Shown here: piece by piece, positions 50,936 through 61,289 of the stretch
Numbering within the stretch: the first letter of the stretch is position 1
How the letters are laid out: every line of letters begins with the position of its first letter
Assembly (NCBI GenBank): GCA_902725215.1
Contig: CACUVI010000012.1
Coordinates: 194,501-258,500 of the forward strand
From: Rhodospirillaceae bacterium LM-1
GTDB lineage: Bacteria; Pseudomonadota; Alphaproteobacteria; Rhodospirillales; WMHbin7
DNA: 64,000 nucleotides
Direction: 5' to 3'
The notes under the pieces: model-generated
Told to the model about the DNA's origin: nothing
The model's input: only the letters and a program-made list of their open reading frames with translations
Database searches by the model: none
Position numbers and translations under genes: made by a program

Positions 50936-53900
50936 ATGATGGCAGAAGAATTGCGTCCGCGCCCAGGGATGGGCACCAGTCCCCTGAAAATCGCCTACGA
51001 CGCCGAAAAGGTGTTGGCGGGGGAGGCTGCGCCCACCAATTCCCAGCCCGAGGCGGCATCGGCCCCTCCGCCCGCATCCGATCCTTTGCCCGAACCGGCC
51101 CCGCTGGCGCAGGCCGCAGAGCCGTCGCCGCCATTACAGGATCATCGGCCTGAGCAACTGTCGCTTTCGGACTCCCGGCACTGGCGGAGGACTAAAACCG
51201 ATCGGTCGCGCCGTTTGCGCGTCTGGGGCGGTTTGGGCGTCACCTTGTTCTGGTTCGCTCTGGCCTTTTCCTATGTTCAGGAATCGGTGGGCTTCTCCAA
51301 CCTATTTTCGATGCTGCCGCACGAATTCGGCGGGCTTCTGGGCGGCGTTGCCTTGCCCGCGGCCTTCTTGTGGCTGATCTTGCTTCAATTCGAGCGCCAG
51401 GGCGGCCAAAGCGCCAATCTGCGCAATCTGGAACAGCGCCTGGGCTTGCTGCTGTATCCCGACGAGGAGGGTGAGGCCAGGGCCAAGGCGATTGCCGATT
51501 CGCTGGCTCGCCAAGCCTCCCAACTGACGCGGGCCGTCAGTTCCGCCGCCCAGGACGTGGCGGCGGTGGGCAATCAGTTGAAGCGCCATACCGACGATTT
51601 GTCGGGCGCTGCGCAATCGGTCGAGGAACGGGCGCAAACGGCGGTGCGCATGCTGGGCGAGCATGTGCGCGAATTTTCCGGCGTGGCCGAGGCCGCTTCG
51701 GGCCGGGCCAGAGAGGCCGAGGCCATGCTGCGCCACCAAGTGGGTGAAGTGTCGTCGGCTTCGGATGCCGCAGCGCTTCGCGTGCGCGAAGCGGAAGGTT
51801 TGCTGCGCACGCTGGCGGGAAACCTGACCCAGGCAGGTCTGGAGGCGGAAAGCCGCACGCGCACGATTTCCGAACTGGCGCGCCAGCAGCAAGAAAGCCT
51901 GAGTAAAGCCGCTGAAACGGCTGGCCGCGAAGCCCAGACGATTACCCGCGCCATCGAGGAACAGTCGGGCAAGCTGGTGGCGTCCTGCGCCACGGCGGCC
52001 CAGCATGTGGGGCAGCTTAGCGCCAAGTTGGCCGAAGATACCGGCAAATCGAACGAGCTTTTGAACTTGCGCGCCCTGTCTCTCGACGAGGTGGGCCGCA
52101 GGATCGGCGAAACGGGCGAGCGCATCGACGCCATGCTGGGCCGACAGGTCGAGGCGATCGAACAGGTTTCGGGCCGCGTTCTGGGCCGCGTGAAGATCGT
52201 GGAAGAAGCCGTGTCGGTTCAGTCGCGGGAACTGGGTCAGGCCAGCGACACGGCTCTGGAGCGCTTCCGCTCGATCGAGGAATCGTTTGGCCGTTCGAAG
52301 CGCGCCCTCGAAGAGGCCAGCGCCGACGCCAAGGAACGCATCACGGAAATCGGCGGGCTGGTACAATCTCGGGCCGACGAACTGAACGCCAGCACGGAAA
52401 AGGCCAATGCAGGCATGCTAAGCCTGGGCGAAAGCTATCAGGCGCAGGCCAAGCTGCTGGCCGAGGCGGACGAGCGACTGACCGCCAGAAGCCGCGATCT
52501 GTCCACCTCCATGAAGGAACTGATTTCGGAATTGTCGCGCGGCGGCGATCAGTCGAACCGTTTGGCCGAACAGATCCGCACTACCTTGAAGAAGCAGGCC
52601 CAGGAGTTGGAGGACATCGCCAATGTGGTGTCGGCGCAAGCCAAACTCTCGGAATCCTCGCTGGCCCAGCAGTCGCGCCATCTGACCGCCACCTCCGATC
52701 AGGCGATGGCCAGGATCAAGGCGATTGGCGAAGTGCTGCGCGGCTCGACCAGCGAACTGACCACCACCTCCAGCCGGGTGGCTTTCGATCTTGAAGCCTT
52801 GGGCGAAGCCTTGCGTACCAGGGCGTCGGAAATGGTGGATGCCGCCGAACAGGCGGCGACGCGCACCAATGTGATGGGCGAATCGCTGGAGCGGCGCACC
52901 CAGCAATTGGCCGAACTGTCCGATACGGCCACATCTAGGCTGCAAACCGTGGGCGAGACTTTGAAGCGCCAAGGCGAGGCTTTGGCCCATGTGGCCGATC
53001 AGGCGGAGGAACAAGTCAAGGAAGCCGGATCGCAGATCGAGCGCCAAAGCGAATCCTTGTCGCGCGTCTCGGGCGAATCGCTGGCTTTGCTCAAGGCCTT
53101 CAACGAGGCGCTTCGCCAGCAGTCGCACGATGTCGCCGAGGCTTCAGACCAAGCCCATATGCAAGGCCGCAGCCTGTCCGACATGCTGCGCCAGTCCAGC
53201 CAGGATTTCGGCGAAAGTGCTGGGCGCACCTCGGCCAACGTGGCTGCCGTCAACGACATGCTGCGCCAAAGCATGCGCGAATTGGTGGGATCGAGCGAGC
53301 GGGCGGTGGCGCATGTGCGCGCGGCCGGAGAAAGTTTCCGCCGCCAAGCGGCCGATCTTGGCAACACCGCCGAGGGCGCCGTGCGCGAAGTGGAAGACGT
53401 GTATGGCAAGCTCAAATCGCAGACCGGCGAATTGTTCGCCACCGGCGACCGCGTGGCCGCCAAGGCGCAGGAGTTGGGCGGCGTCTTCGAACGCCAAGTG
53501 GGCGAGTTGATCCGCACGTCGGACGCGGCGGCACAGCAGGCTGCATCCCTAAAACAGATGCGCTCCGAAGTGGGGCTGGAAACATTCTTGCAAGGAGCAG
53601 CCTTTGTGGTCGAGCGCTTGCAGTCGCTGGCCGTCGACGTGGCGCGCCTGATGCAGCCCGACATCGACGACGACACATGGCGGCGTTTCCAGAAGGGCGA
53701 TCAGGCCATTTTCGTGCGCCGTTTGTTAAAGCAGCTTGATCGCGGCAAGATCGATGCGGCAAGGCGCAAGGTGGCCGATGACGGGCAGTTCCGCGACTAT
53801 GTGGTGCGCTATGTCAACGAGTTCGAGAATCTGTTGTCCAGGGCCAAGGCCGCCGACCGCGCCGATGTTCTGACCGCCACTTTCACGGCGTCCGAAGTCG

Positions 53901-53947
53901 GCAAGCTGTACATCGTTCTGGCCCGCGTGCTGGGCCGGATCGAGTAG
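50936..53947 (+). CDS. Large coiled-coil membrane protein (about 1003 aa)
   Basis: From the ATG at 50936 (AAAGGAAAAA ribosome-binding site) it has a Pro/Glu-rich cytoplasmic N-terminus, then two membrane helices (near residues 95-155: GLGVTLFWFALAFSYVQ and VALPAAFLWLILLQF). The remaining 800 residues are a nearly unbroken coiled coil made of Ala/Glu/Arg/Gln-rich helices with recurring units such as RTQQLAELSD, RLQTVGETLKRQGEALAHV and SQIERQSESLSRVSGES, then a short globular end near LFLSRAK-type region. It resembles apolipoprotein-A/E-like or polarity/scaffold proteins. I do not recognise a specific function. Confidence 0.75.
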   Translation: MMAEELRPRPGMGTSPLKIAYDAEKVLAGEAAPTNSQPEAASAPPPASDPLPEPAPLAQAAEPSPPLQDHRPEQLSLSDSRHWRRTKTDRSRRLRVWGGLGVTLFWFALAFSYVQESVGFSNLFSMLPHEFGGLLGGVALPAAFLWLILLQFERQGGQSANLRNLEQRLGLLLYPDEEGEARAKAIADSLARQASQLTRAVSSAAQDVAAVGNQLKRHTDDLSGAAQSVEERAQTAVRMLGEHVREFSGVAEAASGRAREAEAMLRHQVGEVSSASDAAALRVREAEGLLRTLAGNLTQAGLEAESRTRTISELARQQQESLSKAAETAGREAQTITRAIEEQSGKLVASCATAAQHVGQLSAKLAEDTGKSNELLNLRALSLDEVGRRIGETGERIDAMLGRQVEAIEQVSGRVLGRVKIVEEAVSVQSRELGQASDTALERFRSIEESFGRSKRALEEASADAKERITEIGGLVQSRADELNASTEKANAGMLSLGESYQAQAKLLAEADERLTARSRDLSTSMKELISELSRGGDQSNRLAEQIRTTLKKQAQELEDIANVVSAQAKLSESSLAQQSRHLTATSDQAMARIKAIGEVLRGSTSELTTTSSRVAFDLEALGEALRTRASEMVDAAEQAATRTNVMGESLERRTQQLAELSDTATSRLQTVGETLKRQGEALAHVADQAEEQVKEAGSQIERQSESLSRVSGESLALLKAFNEALRQQSHDVAEASDQAHMQGRSLSDMLRQSSQDFGESAGRTSANVAAVNDMLRQSMRELVGSSERAVAHVRAAGESFRRQAADLGNTAEGAVREVEDVYGKLKSQTGELFATGDRVAAKAQELGGVFERQVGELIRTSDAAAQQAASLKQMRSEVGLETFLQGAAFVVERLQSLAVDVARLMQPDIDDDTWRRFQKGDQAIFVRRLLKQLDRGKIDAARRKVADDGQFRDYVVRYVNEFENLLSRAKAADRADVLTATFTASEVGKLYIVLARVLGRIE

Positions 53948-53949
53948 GC

Positions 53950-54501
53950 TCACTCCCCCTTGATCGTCAGGCTTTCCAGCATCGCCCTGGCGGTGGGCAG
54001 GGCCTGGGGGAAGTCCTCGGCCGGGCCGGTGAAAATCCAGACATGCAAGACGGGCGCCTTCGGCCTGGGCAGGATGACGATCCATTGCCTGAATTCGTCG
54101 CCCCGGCGCGAGAATTCCGCCACCATCTGGCCGCCGGTGATTTTCACGCCGCCCTTTTCATAAACGAAGGGATGGCGGGTCAGCACTTCCAAACCCGACG
54201 TCTGATCTTGCATGCGTCCTTCAAGTCTGGCCATTTCGCCCATCACGGCGGCTGGCTTGTCCTTGGAATCTTGCGTATGCACATTTTGGATGCTGACCGT
54301 CGTGTTGTAGGCCGCCGTTCCCTCGCGACCGCTGAAGACGACCGAATAGTCGGTGGGTTCGACCTTGATCCAGTCAACGGGATAGTTGATGCGGTATCCC
54401 CAACCTTCGGGGCCGAAATCGGCGCCCAGCTTGACGTCTTGCGCCTGGGCGACCGATGTCGCCAGCAGCATTGCCGCGAGAAAAGCTGAAACGACTTTCA
54501 T
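53950..54501 (-). CDS. Secreted PsbP/DcrB-like protein of unknown function
   Basis: 183 residues with a Sec signal peptide (about 1-20, ending SVAQAQ). The mature part has WGYRINYPVDWIKVEP and VVFSGREGTAAYNTTVS, typical of PsbP/DcrB-fold lipoproteins/periplasmic proteins, and ends in ARAMLESLTIKGE. It is the last gene of an operon with a response regulator and a HIT protein (ATGA overlap). Function unknown. Confidence 0.7.
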   Translation of the reverse strand: MKVVSAFLAAMLLATSVAQAQDVKLGADFGPEGWGYRINYPVDWIKVEPTDYSVVFSGREGTAAYNTTVSIQNVHTQDSKDKPAAVMGEMARLEGRMQDQTSGLEVLTRHPFVYEKGGVKITGGQMVAEFSRRGDEFRQWIVILPRPKAPVLHVWIFTGPAEDFPQALPTARAMLESLTIKGE

Positions 54502-54905
54502 CGGTCAAAAACCTCGTGCAATGCCCTCAGCCGGTTCAGCAGCGCTTGCGGCTCGTAGGGGGCGGGCGGGCAGACGCCCCAAACCGGTTTGGGCCAGGCG
54601 GGATCGTTTTCGAAGCGGGCGATGACGTGGACATGTAGTTGCGGCACCATATTGCCCAGCGCCGCCACATTGATCTTGGCGGGCTTGAAAAGGCGCTCCA
54701 GGATTTCGCCGACATAGGCGATCTCTTCGATCAGAACCAAGCGATCCGCTGGCGCCAACTGGTGGATTTCCCGAACATCCGCCCGTTCGGGAACCAGGAT
54801 CAGCCAAGGCCATGTCCGATCATTCATCATGAGCAGACGCGACAGTCCTAGATTTTTGACCGGCACGGTGTCGGCTTCCAGCCTGGGGTGAAGGATGAAG
54901 CTCAT
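54498..54905 (-). CDS. HIT-family nucleotide-binding protein
   Basis: 135 residues. FILHPRLEADTVPVKNLGLS and MMNDRTWPWLILVPER at the start, QLHVHVIARF with the HxH triad (first His replaced by Gln) and WGVCPPAPYEP near the end. This belongs to the HIT subgroup of about 135 residues common in proteobacteria; substrates are unknown. It overlaps both neighbours by four bases. Confidence 0.88.
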   Translation of the reverse strand: MSFILHPRLEADTVPVKNLGLSRLLMMNDRTWPWLILVPERADVREIHQLAPADRLVLIEEIAYVGEILERLFKPAKINVAALGNMVPQLHVHVIARFENDPAWPKPVWGVCPPAPYEPQALLNRLRALHEVFDR

Positions 54906-55924
54906 AATCCTTGGGCGTCGGCCTGGGCCACCGCGGCCTGCGCCTGTCGGGCGATGGCCGCCGCTTCTTTCTTGGCCTTGTTGCGTTTCTCGGATTTCTC
55001 GATGGCGGCGTTGACCTGACTGGCCAGCTCATCGGGCGTGGCGGCGCTGCGCAGCCCGATATTGATCGCCTGGGCCAGCTTTCTTAGAAGCTCGATTTCC
55101 TTGTCTTCGGGGACGCCTGGAAAAGCCAAGCCGATGCGATCCGCCGTTTCGGCCAGCGTGTTGGCCAACCTGACGATTTGCGCGTTGTTCTCTTCGTCGA
55201 TGCGATGCATGAACTCCATCAAGGCCCATTTCAGATCCTTGAGTGCGAAGGGCGCCTCCTTGGAAGCGCTTTCCGCCAACGGCGCCAGCCGCTCGGCCTG
55301 GAAGGCCAGCTGGAAGGCAAGGCGCACCACCATTTCCTCATTCATGCGCCCCAGCGCCAGATCGACCGCCTTCTGCAACTGCCCGGTATCAACCTTGCGC
55401 TTTGCCGCCTTCAGCTTCAGCGTGTTGGGCACATGGAAATGCGGCACTTCGGTGCCGTCGCGCGGGCCGCGCCTGCGATCGGGTCCGATATATCCCGAGG
55501 TGGCGACGAAGGGCTTGCGCCGCTCGATCAAGGCTTCGATGCGCTTGAACATCACCTGCGGCGACACCGGCTTCAAGATGATATGATCGGCGCCGGTGTT
55601 GACCAGCTTTTCGATATCCTCGATCTTGGTCTGCCAGACGGTGAGCACAATCGACATGAAGGGATTGTTGCCGCCCTTGTTGAAGCGGACGTTGCGCACC
55701 AGTTCACAGGCGTCGCCACCGGGCGTATGGGCGTCGATGAACAATAGATCGGGCGCTTCGCGATCAAAGTCGGGCTTCATCTTTTCGATGGTGCCGTAGT
55801 CCATCACATTGCGGAAATTGGCCCCCATCAGGGCTTGGCGCAGATTGTTGCGCAACTGCACATCCGGTTCGACCAGCATGATGCGGATCGAACTGCGGGC
55901 GTCTGGCGGTATAAGTTCAAACAT
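54902..55924 (-). CDS. Response regulator with C-terminal helical domain
   Basis: 340 residues. A receiver domain (about 12-130) with IMLVEPDVQLRNNLRQALM, phosphoacceptor region LLFIDAHTPGGDACEL and IILKPVSPQVM. After the receiver comes a DRRRGPRDGTEVPHF linker and an alpha-helical region (190-340) ending in a Lys/Ala-rich coil, with no recognised DNA-binding motif. Such non-DNA-binding regulators often act on motility, chemotaxis or cyclic-nucleotide targets. It begins the operon with the HIT gene. Confidence 0.85.
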   Translation of the reverse strand: MFELIPPDARSSIRIMLVEPDVQLRNNLRQALMGANFRNVMDYGTIEKMKPDFDREAPDLLFIDAHTPGGDACELVRNVRFNKGGNNPFMSIVLTVWQTKIEDIEKLVNTGADHIILKPVSPQVMFKRIEALIERRKPFVATSGYIGPDRRRGPRDGTEVPHFHVPNTLKLKAAKRKVDTGQLQKAVDLALGRMNEEMVVRLAFQLAFQAERLAPLAESASKEAPFALKDLKWALMEFMHRIDEENNAQIVRLANTLAETADRIGLAFPGVPEDKEIELLRKLAQAINIGLRSAATPDELASQVNAAIEKSEKRNKAKKEAAAIARQAQAAVAQADAQGL

Positions 55925-56020
55925 GTCGTTCCCGTTGCTCTTTGGCCTTTTCGGGGCGCGATATCCCTCGTGCTATATTTGGATTATAGTTGATCGTTTC
56001 AAGATTGGAAGGGAATCGCT

Positions 56021-56353
56021 GTGGCGCGGGTGAAAAGCGGCTTGTGGGTTCAGGCGATGCTAAGGCGGCTGGATCGCTTGGCGATGGCTGTGGCCGTGCG
56101 CAGACGCGGCGATGCGGATTCGGGCAGCATTCTTCTGAAATTGACATATCTTGACGGTACCGCCGCCATCCTGTCGCAGGTTCAGGACGGGGCGGGCAAT
56201 TCGGGCTGGATGAGGGCCACCGGCGTCGATCCTGCGCCGGATGCAAAGGCGGAAGCCTATATCGCCAGAAGCCTGGACATCGATCCCGACCAGTGGGTGA
56301 TCGAGATCGAGGACCCGAAGCGGCAATTCAGCCCCGACGAAAAGATGCTCTGA
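56021..56353 (+). CDS. DUF1491 family protein
   Basis: 110 residues from a GTG at 56021. RVKSGLWVQAMLRRLD, RRRGDADSGSILLKL and YIARSLDIDPDQWVIEIED are the DUF1491 signature, a small alphaproteobacteria-restricted family of unknown function. It lies divergent from the response regulator; the shared region 55925-56020 shows nothing beyond an AT-rich stretch. Confidence 0.85.
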   Translation: MARVKSGLWVQAMLRRLDRLAMAVAVRRRGDADSGSILLKLTYLDGTAAILSQVQDGAGNSGWMRATGVDPAPDAKAEAYIARSLDIDPDQWVIEIEDPKRQFSPDEKML

Positions 56354-56478
56354 TCGGTTGTGGGCGGCCTTGTTTTCCACGGAATTAGGCCGATTTTCTG
56401 GCCTGTGCGGCTTGACAGGTCCGCCAAACGGACTACTCTGCCCGGTCCTGAAGCCCTTCTAAATCAAGAGTTCCGCCC

Positions 56479-58422
56479 ATGGTTGCGATTACCCTTCCCG
56501 ATGGTTCCGTCCGCTCTTTTGAAAGCGCCGTGACGGGGGCCGACCTAGCCGCCAGCATTGGCGCCGGACTGGCCAAGGCCGCCCTGGCCCTGAAGCTGGA
56601 TGGGACGCTGGTCGATCTTTCAACCCGCATCGAGAAGGACGCCAAGGTCGCCATCGTGACCTCGAAGGATCCCGAGGGGCTGGAGTTGCTGCGCCACGAT
56701 GCGGCCCATGTCATGGCTCAGGCGGTGCAGGAATTGTTCCCCGGAACGCAAGTCACCATCGGGCCTGCCATCGAGAACGGCTTCTATTACGACTTTGCCG
56801 CCAAAACGCCCTTCACGCTGGAGGATCTGCCCAAGATCGAAGAGCGCATGAAGCAGATCGTGGACCGCGACCTGCCCTTGGTGCGTGAAGAGTGGGAGCG
56901 CGACAAAGCCGTCGCTCATTTCAATAGCATCGGCGAGCATTACAAGGCCGAACTGATCGCCGCCATTCCCGATGGCCAGCCGATTTCCATCTATCGCCAA
57001 GGCGACTGGATGGATTTGTGCCGCGGCCCGCATCTGCCCAGCACGGGCAAACTGGGCAAAGCCTTCAAGTTGATGAAGGTGGCGGGCGCTTATTGGCGGG
57101 GTGATTCCAAGAACGCCATGTTGTCGCGCATTTACGGCACCGCCTGGGCAAGCGAGAAAGAGCTGACCGCCTATACCACGATGCTGGAAGAGGCCGAGAA
57201 GCGCGACCATCGCCGTCTGGGCAAGGAAATGGACCTGTTTCACTTCCAGGAAGAGGCCCCGGGCGCCGTCTTCTGGCATCCCCAGGGCTGGACCCTGTTC
57301 CGCACGCTGATGGATTACATGCGCCGCCGCCAGGACGAGGCGGGCTATGTGGAAATCAACACGCCCGAACTGATGGACCGCCAGATGTGGATGACCAGCG
57401 GCCATTGGGACACGTTCCGCGAAAACATGTTTTTCACCCGCTTCTTTCCCGACCGCGAGGATGAGCGCATTTACGCCGTCAAGCCGATGAATTGTCCGGG
57501 CGGCATTCAGGTCTACGCGCAAGGCATCAAAAGCTATCGCGATCTGCCCTTGCGCATGGCCGAATTCGGCAAAGTGCATCGCTACGAGCCATCGGGCGCA
57601 TTGCACGGCTTGATGCGCGTGCGCGCCTTCACCCAGGACGACGCCCACATCTTCTGCACGCTGGAACAGATGGAAGACGAGTGCAAGAAGGTGGTCGATC
57701 TGATCTTGGACATCTACAAAGATTTCGGCTTCGATTCGGTGCGCATCAAATTCTCGGATCGGCCCGAGAAGCGCATCGGTTCCGACGAGGTGTGGGACAA
57801 GCTGGAAGCGGCGCTGAAGGGCGCTTTGGACCATATGAAGCTGGCCTATACGCTGAACCCCGGCGAGGGCGCCTTCTATGGCCCCAAGCTGGAATTCGTG
57901 CTGCGTGACGCCATCGGGCGCGATTGGCAATGCGGCACGCTGCAGGTCGACATGAACCTGACCGAGCGTTTCGACGTCAATTACGTGGGCGAGGACGGGG
58001 CCAAGCACCGCCCGGTCATGCTGCACCGGGCCTTGTTCGGCTCGCTTGAGCGCTTCACCGGCATCCTGATCGAAAATTACGCGGGCAGGCTGCCCGCATG
58101 GCTGGCCCCCACCCAGGCGGTGGTCGCCACCATCACCAGCGACGGCGACGCCTATGCCGAAGAGGTGCGTTGGGCGCTCAAGAAGGCTGGTCTGAAGGCG
58201 GATGTCGACCTGCGCAACGAAAAAATCAACCTCAAGGTCCGCGAGCATTCCCTGGCAAAAGTGCCGTTTATGCTGGTGGTCGGCAAGCGCGAGGCCGAAA
58301 ATCGCCAAGTGGCCCTGCGCCGACTGGGCGGCGAGAAGCAAGAAGTGCTTGCGCTTGATGAGGCTGTGGCTATGCTTAAGGCGGAATCGACCCCGCCCGA
58401 TATTAGGCGGGACGTGGCGTAA
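56479..58422 (+). CDS. thrS: Threonyl-tRNA synthetase
   Basis: 647 residues. N-terminal TGS domain ([19 protein letters not shown]), editing domain with [12 protein letters not shown] and the [12 protein letters not shown] site, class II catalytic core ([46 protein letters not shown]) and the anticodon-binding domain at the C-terminus. Standard length. No T-box or other recognisable leader is upstream. infC follows. Confidence 0.98.
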   Translation: MVAITLPDGSVRSFESAVTGADLAASIGAGLAKAALALKLDGTLVDLSTRIEKDAKVAIVTSKDPEGLELLRHDAAHVMAQAVQELFPGTQVTIGPAIENGFYYDFAAKTPFTLEDLPKIEERMKQIVDRDLPLVREEWERDKAVAHFNSIGEHYKAELIAAIPDGQPISIYRQGDWMDLCRGPHLPSTGKLGKAFKLMKVAGAYWRGDSKNAMLSRIYGTAWASEKELTAYTTMLEEAEKRDHRRLGKEMDLFHFQEEAPGAVFWHPQGWTLFRTLMDYMRRRQDEAGYVEINTPELMDRQMWMTSGHWDTFRENMFFTRFFPDREDERIYAVKPMNCPGGIQVYAQGIKSYRDLPLRMAEFGKVHRYEPSGALHGLMRVRAFTQDDAHIFCTLEQMEDECKKVVDLILDIYKDFGFDSVRIKFSDRPEKRIGSDEVWDKLEAALKGALDHMKLAYTLNPGEGAFYGPKLEFVLRDAIGRDWQCGTLQVDMNLTERFDVNYVGEDGAKHRPVMLHRALFGSLERFTGILIENYAGRLPAWLAPTQAVVATITSDGDAYAEEVRWALKKAGLKADVDLRNEKINLKVREHSLAKVPFMLVVGKREAENRQVALRRLGGEKQEVLALDEAVAMLKAESTPPDIRRDVA

Positions 58423-58456
58423 CAAGATCTTGCGCCGAATGTTTAACGCAACCGAT

Positions 58457-58461
58457 GGAGG
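58457..58461 (+). promoter_or_regulatory. Shine-Dalgarno sequence that sets the ATC start of infC
   Basis: GGAGG lies six bases before the ATC at 58468, the optimal spacing. No ATG, GTG or TTG exists at this place in frame, and the first GTG lies 75 bases further on, in the middle of the conserved N-terminus. Confidence 0.8.
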
Positions 58462-58467
58462 TTTCTG

Positions 58468-59004
58468 ATCGTTAAAGGACCACTGCCCGCGCCGCCCTCT
58501 AAGGATGGGCCGCGCATTAACGGCGAGATAAGCGCACGCAGCGTGCGACTCGTCGATGAGAACGGTGAAATGCTGGGCGTCGTTCAAATCCGTGAAGCTC
58601 TGGAAAAGGCCGCGCAGGCCGGACTCGATCTGGTCGAGGTGTCGCCCAATGCCGAGCCGCCAGTCTGCAAAATCCTCGATTTTGGCAAGTACAAATACGA
58701 GGAGCAGAAAAAGAAAAACGAGGCCCGCAAGAAGCAGAAAGTGATCGAAATCAAGGAGATCAAGCTGCGTCCGGGCATCGACGAGAACGACTATCAGGTC
58801 AAGATGCGGGCCATGAAGAAGTTCCTGGAAGAAGGCGACAAGGTGAAGGTCACTTTGCGTTTCCGGGGCCGCGAAATGGCGCATCAGGAACTGGGGGTCA
58901 AGGTTCTGGATCGGGTGAAGGATGAACTCGATCTGTTGGCCAAGATCGAACAGTTCCCCAAGATGGAAGGCCGTCAGATGGTCATGGTGATGGCACCCAA
59001 ATAA
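58468..59004 (+). CDS. infC: Translation initiation factor IF-3, starting at ATC
   Basis: 178 residues if initiated at ATC 58468; the sequence then reads (M)[20 protein letters not shown] and joins the canonical IF-3 segment [16 protein letters not shown]. Taking the in-frame GTG at 58543 would lose the NGEI motif. ATT/ATC starts with strong ribosome-binding sites are the known basis of IF-3 autoregulation, since IF-3 discriminates against them. Core motifs [34 protein letters not shown] and [12 protein letters not shown] are intact. It follows thrS as in many bacteria. Confidence 0.93.
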   Translation: MVKGPLPAPPSKDGPRINGEISARSVRLVDENGEMLGVVQIREALEKAAQAGLDLVEVSPNAEPPVCKILDFGKYKYEEQKKKNEARKKQKVIEIKEIKLRPGIDENDYQVKMRAMKKFLEEGDKVKVTLRFRGREMAHQELGVKVLDRVKDELDLLAKIEQFPKMEGRQMVMVMAPK

Positions 59005-59025
59005 GGCTGATTGGACGGATGAATG

Positions 59026-59064
59026 GCGGGCGGTTCCCCTGGGGTGCCGCCCGTCTTGTTTTTT
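59026..59064 (+). terminator. Terminator after infC
   Basis: GCGGGCGGTTCCCC pairs with TGGGGTGCCGCCCGT with a small bulge, followed by CTTGTTTTTTG. It separates thrS-infC from the rhodanese gene; rpmI and rplT do not follow here. Confidence 0.82.
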
Positions 59065-59164
59065 GTCCGCCCACTCCCACATGAAGGCGGCTGGTAGGTC
59101 TTGACAGACTATAATGTAAGAACTACCTAATATACATCCCATCCACAGACCGGTGCGTTCTTCC

Positions 59165-59533
59165 ATGTTCAGACAGTATCTCGGCGCTTCCCCGGCTCCG
59201 GCCTTCGACAATATCCAGATGATCGACGCCCAGACGGCCCAGGATTGGGTGCGCCAAGGCTTGGCCGTGGTGGTTGACGTTCGGGAAGAAAATGAATTTC
59301 TGGCTGGACATATCCCGGGCGCCAGCCTTTTGCCGCTGTCTCGCTTCAATCCGGCGGCCATTCCCCAGGTTGCGGACGGCAAGAAGATCCTGATCCATTG
59401 CCGCAGCGGGGCGCGTTGCGGCATGGCGGCCATGCTGCTGGCCTCTTCGGGTTATGAGGGCCAGATCAACCGTCTGTCGGGCGGCATCATGGCTTGGGCG
59501 CAGGCGGGCGGGGAAATCGTCGGCGGGCGGTAA
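59165..59533 (+). CDS. Single-domain rhodanese (sulfurtransferase)
   Basis: 122 residues from the ATG at 59165. DAQTAQDWVRQGLAVVVDVR, EFLAGHIPGASLLPLS and the active loop IHCRSGARCGMAA, where the first Cys is the catalytic cysteine. The protein is cytoplasmic, without signal peptide. It could transfer sulfane sulfur during sulfur oxidation, as SoxYZ and FccAB are in the window, but the gene stands alone. A TTGACA followed by an AT-rich stretch lies about 60 bp upstream. Confidence 0.88.
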   Translation: MFRQYLGASPAPAFDNIQMIDAQTAQDWVRQGLAVVVDVREENEFLAGHIPGASLLPLSRFNPAAIPQVADGKKILIHCRSGARCGMAAMLLASSGYEGQINRLSGGIMAWAQAGGEIVGGR

Positions 59534-59571
59534 TCTTTGACCGTTGGCCGCTTTTCCAGTAACTCATCGGC

Positions 59572-60684
59572 ATGCTGGAAATCTATCGAAAAGCCTTGTC
59601 GGACTTGGAGCATGATGGGCGCTTAAGGGCGCTTGCCCCCCGGCTGGGCCATGATTTCTCCTCGAACGACTATCTGGCCCTGGCCGAATCGACCGAGCTT
59701 GCCCAGGCCGTTCAGGCGGCATTGGAGCGCGGCGTGCCGGTGGGGGCGGGCGGCTCGCGCCTTTTGCGCGGCAATCATCAAGAACATGAAATGTTGGAAG
59801 AAGAGGTGGCCCGCTTCTTCGGCGCCGAAAGTGCTCTCTATTTCGGGGGGGGCTTTCCCGCCAACAGCGCCCTGTTCGCCACCTTGCCGCAAGCGGGCGA
59901 CCTGATTCTGTATGACGAACTGATCCATGCCAGCGCGCATGACGGCATGCGCATGAGCCGGGCCGAGCGCCAATCCGTCGCCCACAACGATCCGCAGGCA
60001 TTCGAGGATGCGCTGAAGGCGCACAAGGGCAGGGGGCGGGTCTGGTTGGCGGTGGAAAGCCTGTACAGTATGGATGGCGACATCGCCCCCTTGGGCGATT
60101 TGATGGCGCTGGCCGACAAATATCAGGCCATGCTGGTGATCGACGAGGCGCACGCCACCGGCGTTCTGGGACCAGACGGGCGCGGTCTGACGTCGGCGTT
60201 CGAGGGGGCCGAGAATGTGATTTGCCTGCATACTTGCGGCAAGGCGCTGGGGGGCATGGGCGGGCTGGTCTGTCTGGCCAAGCCGTTGAAGGATTACATG
60301 ATCAATCGGGCTAGGCCCTTCATTTTCGCCACCGCTCCATCGCCTTTGATGGCGGGCGTGGTGCGGGCCAGCCTGAAGCTGTGCCAGGAACAACCGCAAA
60401 GGCGGGAGCGCTTGGCGGCCCTGGTGGATTTCACCGGCCAGCGCTTGCGAAAAATGGGCGTCGCGCCAAGCGGCTCGCAGATTCAGCCGATCATCGTGGG
60501 AGCGCCCGATGCCGCCGTGGCCTTGGCGAAAAAGTTGCAGGCCAAGGGCTATGATATCCGCGCCATCCGCCCGCCCACCGTGCCCGAGGGCACATCGCGC
60601 CTGCGCCTCGCCATCACGCTGCATGTGGATGAAGAGGTCATGGGGCGCATGTTGGATGATCTGGCTCAGGTCTGGTCGCCATGA
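59572..60684 (+). CDS. bioF: 8-amino-7-oxononanoate synthase
   Basis: 370 residues. [50 protein letters not shown] and the PLP-lysine motif [12 protein letters not shown]. It condenses pimeloyl-thioester with alanine in biotin synthesis. It overlaps bioD by four bases. Confidence 0.95.
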   Translation: MLEIYRKALSDLEHDGRLRALAPRLGHDFSSNDYLALAESTELAQAVQAALERGVPVGAGGSRLLRGNHQEHEMLEEEVARFFGAESALYFGGGFPANSALFATLPQAGDLILYDELIHASAHDGMRMSRAERQSVAHNDPQAFEDALKAHKGRGRVWLAVESLYSMDGDIAPLGDLMALADKYQAMLVIDEAHATGVLGPDGRGLTSAFEGAENVICLHTCGKALGGMGGLVCLAKPLKDYMINRARPFIFATAPSPLMAGVVRASLKLCQEQPQRRERLAALVDFTGQRLRKMGVAPSGSQIQPIIVGAPDAAVALAKKLQAKGYDIRAIRPPTVPEGTSRLRLAITLHVDEEVMGRMLDDLAQVWSP

Positions 60685-61289
60685 AGCTGGTTGTCGCGGG
60701 CACCGATACCGGCATCGGAAAAACGGTCTTCGCCGCCGGGCTGGCCTGCGCGCTCAAGGCTTGCTATTGGAAGCCCGTTCAGGCTGGGCTGGAAGGCGAA
60801 ACCGACAGCGCCTTTGCCGCCCGCATGGGAGCCAAGGTTCTGCCCGAGGCCTATCGCCTGAACCTGCCCATGTCGCCGCATCTGGCGGCCGCCAAGGATG
60901 GCGTTCAAATTGACGCCGATGGTTTGGCCGTGCCCGATGCCGATCCCCTGGTGATCGAAACGGCGGGCGGCGTGCTGACCCCGCTTTCGGATCAACGATT
61001 GTTTGCCGATTTGATGCGGCGCTTGAAATTGCCGGTGGTCTTGTGCGCCCGCACGTCGCTTGGCACCATCAATCACAGCCTGCTGAGCCTGGAAGCCTTG
61101 CGGGCGCGGGGCGTTTCGGTTTTGGGCATGGCCTTCATCGGCGAGGCCAATGTTGAGTCCGAGAAAAGCATCTGCGATTTCGGCAAGGTAAAGCGACTGG
61201 GCCGCTTGCCTTGGCTTGATCCGCTGACCGCGCAAAGCCTAGCCAAGGCCATTACTGAGAATTTCGATATGCAAGATTTCGCGTCATGA
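60681..61289 (+). CDS. bioD: Dethiobiotin synthetase
   Basis: 202 residues from the ATG at 60681. P-loop [40 protein letters not shown] and [15 protein letters not shown] are the BioD motifs. It closes the ureido ring of dethiobiotin with CO2 and ATP. Coupled by overlaps to bioF and bioA. Confidence 0.95.
   Translation: MKLVVAGTDTGIGKTVFAAGLACALKACYWKPVQAGLEGETDSAFAARMGAKVLPEAYRLNLPMSPHLAAAKDGVQIDADGLAVPDADPLVIETAGGVLTPLSDQRLFADLMRRLKLPVVLCARTSLGTINHSLLSLEALRARGVSVLGMAFIGEANVESEKSICDFGKVKRLGRLPWLDPLTAQSLAKAITENFDMQDFAS

Noticed and set aside
56004-56018. FNR-like TTGATCGTTTCAAG before the DUF1491 gene
   Set aside because: Spacing between half-sites is one base short and the second half is degenerate.
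56620-59433. 937-codon open frame on the minus strand
   Set aside because: It lies antisense to thrS, infC and the rhodanese gene, which all have conserved motifs; the open frame is a by-product of GC-rich codon use.
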